Shown in pieces: positions 36,301-47,002 of a DNA stretch of 64,000 nt. Positions within the stretch are counted from its first letter, which is position 1; every line of letters starts with the position of its first letter. The position numbers and the translations under genes are program-made. Under the pieces are notes generated by a model. It saw only the letters and a list, made by a program, of their open reading frames with translations. It did no database searches and was not told the origin of the DNA. The stretch comes from Uranotaenia lowii (lineage: Eukaryota > Arthropoda > Insecta > Diptera > Culicidae), in the NCBI RefSeq assembly GCF_029784155.1, contig NC_073693.1, positions 222,051,303 through 222,115,302 on the forward strand, read 5' to 3'.

Positions 36301-39300
36301 GCTTTGTGATGAACAATTGTCAAACCAATCTCACTACGATTTTGGACTGCGTGCTTTGAAGTCGGTTTTGGTTTCAGCCGGTAATGTTAAGCGTGATCGC
36401 ATCTTGAGAATCAAAGAAGAAAATCGACAACGTGGAGATGAAAACATTGACGAAGCTATAATTGCTGAAAATCTTCCCGAACAAGAAATTCTTATACAAT
36501 CTGTTTGTGAGACAATGGTTCCCAAATTGGTTGCCGAAGATATTCCTCTACTGTTTTCACTGCTGAGCGACGTGTTCCCCAATGTCGGATATACTCGAGC
36601 CGAAATGAAAGGACTCAAGGACGAAATCCGTAAGGTTTGCGGAGAGGAGTACTTGGTGTGTGGCGAAGGCGACGAACAAGGATGTGCATGGATGGAAAAG
36701 GTATGTTGGTATGATAAGTTTTATCAATCTCGATTTCAAACACTCATGTTCAATTGGCTTTACACTACCTGCCTATTCCAATCGCATACATTTGGAATAT
36801 TTCAATACTTGCATTGAAATGTGTGCGATCTTAGGTAGTTAAGTTATACTAACTTTAAAATCGATCTTTCTTTTCTCCCTATTTAATTTATCATACTAAT
36901 CAAACCTCAACAAAAATTGAAACTAACTAAAAGGGATTCGGCGAAACATGGGTAGACAAAGTGAGTTTCAATGTTACGTTACGATACGATACATTACCAT
37001 CGCTGCTTTTTTGTTGTGTGCCATGTATTTTATTCCCTACCTGATCAAACGGAATACACTAGAACGTTTTTAATTAATTGATTTCTACATTTTAGGTCCT
37101 ACAACTTTACCAAATTTCGAACCTCAACCATGGTCTCATGATGGTTGGTCCCTCTGGTTCAGGCAAATCGACCGCCTGGCGTGTGCTACTGAAAGCCCTT
37201 GAACGTTTCGAGGGCACTGAAGGTGTTGCTCATGTTATTGATCCCAAAGCTATTTCAAAGGAGGCGTTATACGGTGTTCTCGATCCAAACACGCGTGAGT
37301 GGACTGATGGATTGTTCACTCATATTCTACGTAAGATTATCGACAACGTTCGAGGTGAAATTAACAAACGTCAATGGATCATATTCGACGGTGATGTAGA
37401 TCCCGAATGGGTTGAAAACTTGAATTCTGTTCTGGATGACAACAAACTGCTAACACTCCCTAACGGTGAACGTTTGTCTTTGCCACCGAATGTGAGGATC
37501 ATGTTCGAAGTGCAGGATCTGAAATACGCTACGCTGGCTACAGTTTCACGTTGCGGTATGGTTTGGTTCTCAGAAGATGTGCTATCCACTGAAATGATAT
37601 TCGAGAACTACATGGCACGTTTGAAAAATATTCCACTCGAAGATAGTGAAGAAGAAAGCTTCAGCTCCCAAGCAAAAGGTAACGAGAAAGATGACGAGTT
37701 GTCTCCCGCATTGCAGACACAGAGAGAAATCGCTTCGATGCTACAGCCGTATTTCAGTTCAGATGGTTTGGTAGTTCGTTGTTTGGAGTATGCTATGGGA
37801 CAAGAGCACATTATGGATTTCACCAGATTGCGTGCGCTAAGTTCGCTGTTTTCAATGTTGAATCAGGGGGCCAGAAATGTGTTAAATTTCAACCATCAAC
37901 ATCCAGACTTCCCAGTTCCTCCAGAGCAACTGGAACAGTATATTCCAAAGTTGTTGATCTATTCTCTGCTTTGGTCATTTGCCGGAGATGCTAAACTGAA
38001 AGTGCGCTCAGATCTTGGCGATTTTATTCGCAGTGTGACTACCGTTGGGCTACCGGCACAAAGTGGCAGCCCAATTATCGATTACGAAGTCAACATCCAA
38101 GGAGATTGGGTCCCATGGTCTAACAAAGTACCAGTAATTGAAGTGGAAACCCACAAGGTTGCAGCTCCAGATGTAGTTGTTCCAACATTGGACACCGTAC
38201 GACACGAATCGCTTCTTTATACTTGGTTGGCTGAGCACAAACCGCTAGTACTGTGCGGTCCTCCAGGATCTGGTAAAACTATGACATTGTTTTCGGCTCT
38301 TCGTGCTTTGCCTGACATGGAAGTTGTTGGTTTGAACTTCTCCTCTGCAACCACCCCAGAATTGTTGTTGAAAACATTTGATCATTATTGCGAATATCGC
38401 AAAACTCCTAACGGTGTTATACTGGCTCCCGTGCAACTAGGCAAATGGTTGGTACTATTTTGCGATGAAATTAATCTTCCGGATATGGATTCATATGGCA
38501 CGCAGCGAGTCATCTCTTTCCTCCGCCAACTGGTTGAGCACAAAGGTTTCTACAGGGCTGGTGATCAATCGTGGGTTTCCCTAGAACGCATCCAGTTTGT
38601 AGGAGCATGTAACCCTCCAACTGATCCGGGACGAAAACCGCTTTCGCATCGATTCCTCCGACACGTACCGATTATCTATGTTGATTATCCTGGAGAAACA
38701 TCCCTGAAACAGATTTATGGAACATTCAGTCGTGCAATGCTACGTTTGATGCCAACTTTGCGCGGATATGCAGAACCACTCACAAATGCCATGGTTGAAT
38801 TCTATTTGGCATCTCAGGATCGCTTCACCCAAGACATGCAGCCGCACTATGTGTACTCACCTCGTGAAATGACACGTTGGGTTCGTGGTATCTGCGAGGC
38901 CATCCGCCCACTGGATAATCTACCTGTAGAAGGGTTGGTACGCTTGTGGGCTCACGAGGCGCTCCGTTTGTTCCAGGATCGTCTAGTTGAAGAATCTGAA
39001 CGTCGCTGGACGAACGAGAACATAGATCTGGTCGCCATGAAACATTTCCCAAGCGTAGACCGCGAAAAAGCATTGGAACGCCCCATTCTCTACAGCAACT
39101 GGTTGTCGAAGGACTACATGCCGGTGAATCGATCGGAGTTGCGTGATTACGTCAAAGCCCGTTTGAAGGTATTCTACGAGGAAGAATTGGACGTTCCACT
39201 GGTTCTGTTTGATGAGGTGCTGGAGCATGTTCTTCGAATTGATCGTATCTTCCGTCAACCGCAAGGCCATTTGTTGCTGATCGGTGTTTCTGGTGCTGGT

Positions 39301-42300
39301 AAGACAACGTTGTCTCGTTTCGTTGCCTGGATGAATGGATTATCAATCTTCCAAATAAAGGTCCATAACAAGTATACAAGCGACGATTTTGATGAAGACC
39401 TTCGGTGCGTGTTACGTCGCTCGGGTTGTAAAGACGAAAAGATCGCTTTCATTTTGGACGAATCTAATGTTTTGGATTCTGGATTTTTGGAACGCATGAA
39501 CACGCTACTGGCCAACGGAGAGGTTCCTGGTCTATTCGAAGGAGATGAGTACACAACACTTATGACACAATGCAAAGAAGGCGCTCAACGAGAAGGGCTG
39601 ATGTTGGATTCTAGCGATGAACTTTACAAGTGGTTCACACAACAAGTTATGCGAAACCTGCACGTTGTTTTCACAATGAACCCATCGACTGATGGCCTAA
39701 AGGATCGCGCAGCCACATCTCCTGCTCTGTTCAACAGGTGTGTCCTTAACTGGTTTGGTGATTGGTCAGATTCAGCGCTGTTCCAAGTTGGTAAAGAATT
39801 TACCATCCGTGTTGATCTTGATAAACCAACCTGGAGTGCACCAGACTTCTTCCCATCGGCTTGCCCGTTGATACCGAACACGCCGGCGCATCGTGATGCT
39901 GTCATCAATGCGTGTGTTTACGTACACCAGACATTGCACAAGGCAAATGCTCGTTTAGCCAAACGTGGTGGTCGAACAATGGCAATTACTCCCCGTCATT
40001 ATTTGGACTTCATTCATCACTTTGTGAAGCTGTATTCGGAAAAGAGAAGCGATTTGGAGGAACAACAGCTTCATCTTAATGTTGGTTTGAACAAAATCGC
40101 CGAAACTGTAGAACAGGTAAATTGCTAACAGCTTAGAAGCGTGTAGTGGTTTATCTTCAATGTCTTTTTTATTCAGGTTGAAGAAATGCAGAAATCTTTA
40201 GCAGTTAAATCGCAGGAGCTACATGCCAAGAACGAAGCTGCCAACGCTAAACTGAAGCAAATGTTCAAAGACCAACAGGAAGCTGAAAAGAAGAAGGTCC
40301 AATCTCAGGAGATCCAACAACAACTAGCTGAACAGACTATCAAGATCGAGGAGAAACGCAAGGATGTAATGGCTGACTTAGCTCAAGTGGAACCGGCAGT
40401 TATTGACGCTCAAGCGGGTATGTACACACAACAGATCGATTTTTTTTTTCAGGAATCAAATCTTGATGTTCCCCATATGAAAACTATTGATATATTTCGG
40501 TAATTAGCTGTCAGTAATATAAAAAAGAAGCAGCTTGCCGAAGTCCGTACGATGGCCAATCCACCGGCCCCGGTCAAACTGGCCCTGGAATCAGTTTGTC
40601 TTCTATTGGGTGAAGATGATCGTGGTGGAGACTGGAAAGCGATCCGGCAGATTCTGGTCAAAGATAGTTTCATTACTTCGATCGTCAAATTCGACACATC
40701 CATGTTAACGTAATTATGGTTTCCCTTCAAATTACTCTAATGATCTCCTTCCTATGTAACTATTTATAATCAAAATGGATATGTGTTACAATTATTATTG
40801 TTCGCTAATAACGCTGGAAAAAATCACAAAATAATATTCAACGAGCAATGTTGCTTTGAGTGATGTAAACACAGACTATCGACCGTTCGATTGCAATCAT
40901 GTGACAATGTTAGCACGAATGCGGAATGTAGAGAATACTCGTATAATCAATTTCTACTGGGGAAGTCGTTGACGAAATAAGATCATTTTAATCAATCATA
41001 TTATTGCATTAGCAAAGTGTACATTCGAATAACTAAATGTTGTAATATTCTTTTTCTCTCTCTTTCATTCTTACCACATGCTTAACCCTCAAACTCGCAT
41101 CATGCTTAACTCTTGTCCGCTAACATTCAACATATATTATCGAAATACAACCAAACTACTTAACACCAACGAATAACAAAAAATACGAACAGCGGTCAAA
41201 TCTATCAAGAAGCAGCATCTGGTCGAGGTTCGTTCAATGGCAAATCCGCCCGCCGTTGTTAAGCTGGCCCTGGAATCGATCTGCCTGTTACTGGGAGAGA
41301 ACGCCTCAGACTGGAAATCGATCCGTGCCGTCATCATGAGGGAGAACTTTATCAATTCGATTGTGTCTAATTTCAGTACCGAAGATATAACGTAAGCATG
41401 AGGTTTACTTTTTATTGTTGTTTTCCGTAGTTGACATTCTTCTAGTGTAACTCTTTTACTTTTTCACTGTTGAGTCTAGTTTTCTGCCGTTTGAGAAGGT
41501 TTGAATTTTCCTATTTACACTGTTTTTTTTTGTCTTTTTTGTATAGTAATTTAAACTTATCTAATGCTACATTTTGAGACTTTCTCACCATATTTTTAAA
41601 TTTGTAATAAATCCCACATTTTGGATTTCTTCTCAGATATACTGTCTGACATTAAAAAATGTATAGGTACTATGTAGTTAGTTTACGAATATATGAATCT
41701 CTCTTTGGAACAAAAAGTAACTATTGGATTCAAAGTTTTGAAAAGCTAAAATCTTCTGTGCAAAATTTTCCCAATGAAATTTTTCTTCCATTTTAGATTT
41801 TTGTTTTCTTGTTATTTCCCTATTTTTTTTGGAAATTTTTTTTTATTTAGGTACCTGAAAAAAACTCATAAAACTTCTTGGCTAGAAGAATTTTGTTTTT
41901 TCATTGCGCCTGAAATGAGATGCCAAAGCAAAAATTCTTTCTCTTTTGACTTAAATTGATTTCACAAATCGCTTTATTGCATGCTGGTTGCTGTAGCTTA
42001 TTGTTATGTCTAACGTTGTAGTTAACCTTTCAATTAATACAAATCAGAAGAAAATCTGCTTGATTTCAACATTAATTTCTCATTTTTAACACGAATTTAT
42101 CTACAGCGATGATGTGCGCGAAAAGATGAAGTCCAGATACATCAGTAATCCGGATTATAACTTTGAGAAAGTTAACCGTGCTTCAATGGCTTGTGGACCC
42201 ATGGTTAAATGGGCCATTGCTCAGGTATGAATAAGATCTTTCGCCGAGTGGATAAACATTAAAACTTATTCTTCAATTCGTTGACAGGTGGAGTATGCTG

Positions 42301-45300
42301 ATATGTTAAAGCGTGTAGAGCCACTGCGAGATGAACTTGGATCGCTGGAACGGCAAGCAGAAACTAACATCAAACACGGTCAAGAAGTCAAGGAACTTAT
42401 TACCCAGTTGGAGCAGAGTATTGCCTCTTACAAAGAGGAATACGCTCAGTTGATTTCGCAAGCCCAAGCTATCAAGAATGATTTGGAGAACGTTCAAGCG
42501 AAGGTCGACCGTTCGATAGCCCTGTTGAAATCTCTGGTCATCGAACGCGAACGTTGGGAAGCGACCAGTGAAACGTTCCGTTCCCAGATGTCCACCATCA
42601 TCGGGGATGTCTTGCTTTCGGCAGCGTTTATTGCTTACGGTGGATACTTTGATCAGCATTACCGCAGTAATCTATTCTCGACCTGGTGTCAGCATCTACA
42701 AGCAGCCAATATACAATTCCGAGCTGATATTGCCAGAACGGAGTATCTCTCGAATCCAGACGAGCGATTGCGTTGGCAGGCGAACGCTTTACCGACGGAT
42801 GATCTATGTACAGAAAACGCAATCATGTTGAAACGATTCAACCGGTACCCATTGATTATCGATCCTTCTGGTCAAGCAACGGAGTTCATTTTGAACGAGT
42901 TCCGAGATAAGAAAATAACAAAAACCAGTTTCCTTGATGATTCGTTCCGTAAAAATCTGGAATCAGCTCTCCGTTTCGGTAATCCACTGTTGGTGCAGGA
43001 TGTCGAAAATTATGATCCAATCCTCAACCCGGTACTGAACCGAGAACTTCGTCGAACGGGTGGTCGAGTGTTGATTACTCTCGGAGACCAGGACATCGAT
43101 TTGTCACCTTCATTTGTAATTTTCCTCTCTACACGTGATCCTACAGTGGAATTCCCTCCTGATATTTGCTCTCGTGTGACTTTCGTCAACTTCACCGTTA
43201 CCAGAAGTTCACTGCAATCGCAATGCTTGAACCAAGTTCTTAAAGCTGAACGACCGGATATTGATGAAAAGCGATCTGATCTCCTTAAACTGCAGGGTGA
43301 ATTCCATCTCCGCCTTCGTCAGTTGGAGAAGAGTCTATTGCAAGCTCTCAACGATGCAAAGGGCAAGATCTTGGACGATGATTCTGTAATAACAACTTTA
43401 GAAACGCTGAAGAAAGAAGCTGCCGATATTGGACAGAAGGTTGAAGAAACGGACAAGGTCATAGGAGAGATTGAAACGGTATCCCAGCAATATCTTCCTC
43501 TTTCACAAGCCTGTAGCAACATATACTTCACCATGGATAGTTTGAATCAAGTCCATTTCCTGTATCAATACTCATTGAAAATGTTCTTGGACATTTTCAG
43601 TACTGTATTGCATAACAATCCCAAATTAGAAGGTAAAACCGACTACACCGCACGTTTGTCAGTGATCACATCAGAGTTATACAAGGTGTGTTACGAGCGC
43701 GTAGGTCGAGGTATGCTCCATGCGGATCGGCTTACGTTCGCTATTTTGCTTTGCCGTATACACCTCAAGGGAACTACCGAAGCAAACTTGGATCAAGAGT
43801 TCAACTTTTTCCTTCGCAACAAAGAAGGGTTGGTTGCCTCTGCCAATCACATCGACGGGGTAAGTGCTGAACAGCTGGAATCAGTGACACGACTAGCAAA
43901 CCGCCTTCCCATCTTCCGAAAATTGATGGATAAAATACAGTCGATTCCCGAACTAACGGCTTGGTTGCAACAAGGATCACCGGAACAAAATGTTCCTGTT
44001 CTCTGGGATGAGTCAAAGGCATTATCTGCAATTGCATCATCTATGCATCAACTGCTACTGATTCAAGCATTTAGACCTGATCGAGTTATTGCTGCCGCTC
44101 ACCTGTTTGTTTCTACCGTACTTGGAGAAGATTTCATGCCGCAGGCCGAAAAGGAACTTGATTTTGCAGCATGTGTTGATAAAGAGCTTAGCAGCAATAC
44201 GCCTGCTTTGCTTTGCTCCGTTACCGGTTACGATGCATCCTCGCGCGTCGATGATCTGGCTGCTGAACTTAACAAACAAATATCTAGCATTGCCATTGGG
44301 TCCGCCGAAGGATTTAATCAAGCAGAGAGAGCCATCAATATGGCTTGCAAAACAGGTCGATGGGTTCTGCTTAAGAACGTTCACCTGGCGCCTCAGTGGC
44401 TGGTACAACTGGAGAAAAAATTACATTCATTGCAGCCCCATTCTGGGTTCCGTCTTTTCCTTACGATGGAAATCAACCCGAAAGTACCGGTCAACTTGTT
44501 ACGTGCTGGACGCATCTTTGTCTATGAACCGCCACCAGGTATTAGAGCCAACTTGCTACGTACTTTCTCGACTGTACCAGCAGCTCGTATGATGAAACCT
44601 CCAAGTGAACGAGCACGTTTGTATTTCCTCCTTTCCTGGTTCCACGCCATTGTTCAGGAAAGACTACGCTATGTTCCGCTCGGCTGGGCCAAGAAGTACG
44701 AATTCAACGAATCCGATTTACGCGTTGCTTGTGATACTCTGGACACTTGGATCGATGCAACTGCTATGGGACGAACTAATCTTCCTCCGGAGAAGGTACC
44801 GTGGGATGCCCTGGTTACGCTCTTATCTCAAAGTATTTATGGTGGTAAAATTGACAATGATTTCGATCAACGTTTGCTTTCATCTTTCCTATCTAAACTG
44901 TTCACCGCACACAGTTTTGAAGCAGAGTTTGCTTTGGTTGCTAACGTTGATGGTGTAGCTGGCGGCCCCAATGGACAACGTCACATTACTATGCCCGATG
45001 GAACCCGTCGTGATCACTTCTTGAAATGGATTGAGGCGTTGGCCGATCGCCAAACGCCATCCTGGTTGGGCTTGCCCAACAATGCTGAGAAGGTTTTGTT
45101 AACCACACGTGGTACCGATTTAGTCAGCAAGCTTTTGAAAATGCAGCAGTTGGAGGACGATGATGAACTTGCCTACAGTACCGAAGAAAGTTTGGACAGC
45201 GTACAAACACGACAGGAAGATGGTCGACCTTCTTGGATGAAGACTCTGCACAACAGCGCTTTGACTTGGTTGGAATTGCTACCTAAACAATTGGCTACCT

Positions 45301-46121
45301 TAAAACGTACTGTGGAGAACATTAAAGATCCATTGTATCGCTACTTTGAGCGTGAGGTTTCCTCCGGTGCTAAGCTGTTGCAAACTGTGGTAAGCGATTT
45401 GCAGGATGTCGTCTACATTTGCCAAGGTGAGAAAAAGCAAACCAACTATCACCGTACTATGCTTGGCGAACTGGTGCGAGGCATTTTACCAGCAGGATGG
45501 AGACGATATACTGTCCCTGCCGGTTGTACCGTCATCCAATGGGTTACGGACTTCAGCCATCGCGTTCAACAGTTGCAGAAGGTTTCTACCTTGGTATCAC
45601 AAGCTGGTGCCAAGGAGCTTCAGGTACATTTTTGCTTTGGTTTATCTGTAAACAATATTGATGTTATTTTTTTACAGAGTTTCCCTGTGTGGCTAGGTGG
45701 TTTGTTCAATCCGGAAGCATATATTACAGCAACACGTCAATGCGTGGCCCAGGCCAACAGTTGGTCCCTGGAGGAGCTGACACTTAATGTCACTATCACT
45801 GAGAACGGTTCCGATGGATTCGATAATCTCAAGGACAGTAGTTTCTGTGTTTCCGGTTTGAAACTCCAGGGCGCACAATGCAAAAATAACCAACTGCTGC
45901 TTACGTCGGCTATTATGACAGAGCTTCCGTTGACGTTGCTCAAATGGACACGCATAGATGCCGAAGGAGCCCGGGCGGCCAAGTTGACGCTGCCAGTATA
46001 TCTAAATTCTACTCGTACTGAGTTACTTTTCACGGTCGATATGACCGTCGCTCCCGGGCAGGACCCACACAGCTTCTACGAACGAGGCGTTGCGGTTCTG
46101 GCTTCTACTGCTTTGAACTAA
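24308..46121 (+). CDS. Dhc64C: Cytoplasmic dynein-1 heavy chain
   Basis: This is the motor subunit for minus-end-directed transport. Exons: 24308-24572, 28959-30580, 30639-31148, 32480-36700, 37096-40116, 40177-40417, 40508-40709 or 41193-41391, 42107-42224, 42288-45623, 45678-46121. All join in frame at GT-AG sites, giving about 4658 residues with exon 7b and no microexon; the Drosophila protein is about 4640. The tail occupies roughly residues 1-1400. Walker A motifs: AAA1 GPAGTGKT (near 1907), AAA2 GPSGSGKS (2224), AAA3 GPPGSGKT (2594), AAA4 GVSGAGKT (2936). Walker B: AAA1 CFDEFNR, AAA3 [13 protein letters not shown]4 [13 protein letters not shown]2 has the usual non-canonical IFDGDVD. The coiled-coil stalk and microtubule-binding tip surround residue 3294, followed by AAA5, AAA6 and the C-terminal domain. 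The 4.4-kb first intron is full of repeats. No break is seen. Confidence 0.95.
25026..25207. repeat. Three ~60-bp tandem repeats in dynein intron 1
   Basis: Units starting at about 25026, 25088 and 25148 share GTTCAAAAC or GATCAAAAC-like starts, GAGTTCGA, TATGAACT (or GCGAACTC) and a T/C-rich end, with a period near 60 bp. They are diverged. On the minus strand they keep an open frame with a repeated 20-residue pattern ([24 protein letters not shown]), but nothing suggests a gene. Confidence 0.6.
25380..25426. repeat. Hairpin-forming inverted repeat
   Basis: AACTTCCGGATGTT plus ACTTCC on the left pairs with GGAAGTAACATCCGGAAGTT on the right around a CATA loop, with one 4-base interruption. 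GGAAGT/ACTTCC words recur nearby (25430-25440), so this is probably the remnant of a small foldback element. Confidence 0.6.
26116..27431 (+). mobile_element. Non-autonomous LTR retrotransposon (BEL/Pao-like primer site) in dynein intron 1
   Basis: Two direct 252-bp LTRs (26121-26372 and 27175-27426) start with TG and end with CA and differ visibly at only about one position. The 5-bp duplication GAGTC flanks the element (26116-26120 and 27427-27431). Directly after the left LTR lies TTTGGTGCCGTGACCAGGAT, the primer-binding-site style of BEL/Pao elements. The internal part is only about 800 bp and encodes no gag, protease or reverse transcriptase; its short frames are unrelated to known domains. 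It is in the sense orientation of the host gene. Near-identical LTRs mean a recent insertion. Confidence 0.88.
27432..28958. other. Rest of dynein intron 1: unexplained moderately GC-rich region
   Basis: This 1.5-kb stretch is richer in GC than its surroundings and has a patchwork look: exon-like short frames, splice-like GGTGAGTG (about 28070) and CCTACAG (about 28125), then a purine-rich run. The 12-mer CAGAGTCGATTT at 27425-27436 recurs at 28868-28879, near both ends. That could mean part of an older LTR-type insertion at the same target. It has no recognisable protein domain. Confidence 0.35.
28490..28685 (+). repeat. Purine-rich GAA microsatellite with 25-bp units
   Basis: The strand is almost purely A and G. 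Within it three units begin at 28569, 28594 and 28619, each starting GCRGAATGGAAGAAGAA, with a 25-bp period. GAA-rich RNA of this kind can serve as a splicing enhancer; it lies about 270 bp upstream of dynein exon 2. Confidence 0.6.
31149..32479 (+). other. Dynein intron 3
   Basis: This 1.33-kb intron is very AT-rich. It begins GTAACATT and ends CACACGCAG. Nothing else is recognised in it. Confidence 0.7.
36934..36960 (+). other. Dhc64C: 27-nt in-frame microexon of the dynein heavy chain
   Basis: Within the intron between exons 4 and 5, CTAACTAAAAG precedes 27 nt encoding GFGETWVDK, followed by a strong donor GTGAGT. Both boundaries are phase 0, so inclusion keeps frame. The ending WVDK resembles the WMEK at the end of exon 4 and the WVEK that I recall at this point in vertebrate dynein before VLQLYQI. 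Inclusion would lengthen the linker between AAA1 and AAA2 by nine residues. Alternatively it would replace the end of exon 4 if an upstream GTGTGT donor after codon EYL (about 36657) were used. There is no transcript evidence here. Confidence 0.65.
40508..40709 (+). CDS. Dhc64C: Dynein exon 7a: alternative microtubule-binding-domain exon
   Basis: This 202-nt exon encodes [20 protein letters not shown], continuing to DTSMLT. It covers the end of stalk coiled-coil 1 and helices H1-H3 of the microtubule-binding tip. It is a homologue of exon 7b: both have the same flanking phases, a split Ala codon at the start and a split Thr codon at the end. It differs at many positions in the H1-H3 region (for example [12 protein letters not shown] against [10 protein letters not shown], and LVKDSFI against IMRENFI) and is one codon longer. 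Its acceptor is a weak AATTAG and its donor is GTAATT. It retains an intact frame and conserved ANPP and LALES motifs, so it looks functional rather than decayed. Confidence 0.85.
41193..41391 (+). CDS. Dhc64C: Dynein exon 7b: canonical microtubule-binding-domain exon
   Basis: This 199-nt exon encodes [20 protein letters not shown], continuing to FSTEDIT, and is very close to the form I know from flies and mammals. The acceptor is GAACAG with little polypyrimidine but a CTTAAC branch-like site upstream; the donor is GTAAGC. Splicing exon 6 to 7b to 8 gives an uninterrupted frame into [12 protein letters not shown]. Using both 7a and 7b, or neither, shifts the frame. Confidence 0.9.
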
Positions 46122-47002
46122 AGTTTCATCAATTGATAAGCTAATATATTCCTTATATCAACAACAACACATATTACACTATTTATTGGAACAGGTGATG
46201 GTAGGCAACTATAAATATGCCTTGATTGAAATTATGCATTATGTAAGTATATTGGGACTGTGATACCAACAGGGACTGCTAAATTCAATGAAGGACTCTC
46301 CACATAAAATGTTTTCCCCGCTACACATCGTAATGGTCATGTGCGAGAATATGGATAAGTTGTGTTGGTCTTCATTCCTTTTATTATCCTTACAAAAATA
46401 AACTAGCAAAAAGCTAGATAAACACACTTGAAATATTATTAACTATGCATTAAAAATATTCAATATACTGCTTGCTTATAATACTCAACAATTTTTTTTT
46501 ATTTCCATATCACAAAACGTTCATTTCTGAGCATCTCAAAAATATTTTCGACAAAATTTGTGGAAGAAGTGAATAAATGTCGGATGAGATTTGGAGGACA
46601 CACCGCCTTGAGTGGTGCAAGGACTGAAATAATAGAAAGGCGCTGAAAGACCGAGCTGAGCTATTGCCAGATCAAAAGCTAAAACGATGAACATTGACGT
46701 GTTGAGGTTGAGGTAAGTTAACATGTTTGGTCGGTTTGATCAGTATTCAAAATTTCATTTTACATGACTAGGATAATATTAACTCAAAATCAGTTTATTT
46801 TGTTAAGCGTTGACTTGAAAACCCACATGCGATGTTTTCGTGTTTTCGACCTGTTCGACCGAATCCCCTCACCTACACATGTAAATGGACTATGTCATTG
46901 AACAGTTTTGTTTTGCTCAGCTCATACGCAAGTGATGTGGCACCGAAAAAACTGAATTTTATCGGAAAGTTTTCATAAGTTTTTAGTGTTTTCCTCTAAA
47001 AT
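46122..47002 (+). other. Dynein 3' UTR and COG1 upstream region
   Basis: No additional gene is seen. A polyadenylation hexamer AATAAA lies at 46397-46402, giving a 3' UTR of about 300 nt. The rest to 47002 must hold the COG1 promoter and 5' UTR; no clear core motif is identified. Confidence 0.5.
46397..46402 (+). terminator. Candidate polyadenylation signal of dynein heavy chain
   Basis: A canonical AATAAA hexamer lies about 275 nt after the dynein stop codon and is the first canonical one noticed on this strand. It is a plausible 3' end signal. Confidence 0.45.

Noticed and set aside
37096..40116. Non-canonical Walker B of AAA2 (IFDGDVD) as damage
   Set aside because: This is the normal form in cytoplasmic dynein, where AAA2 binds but does not hydrolyse ATP.
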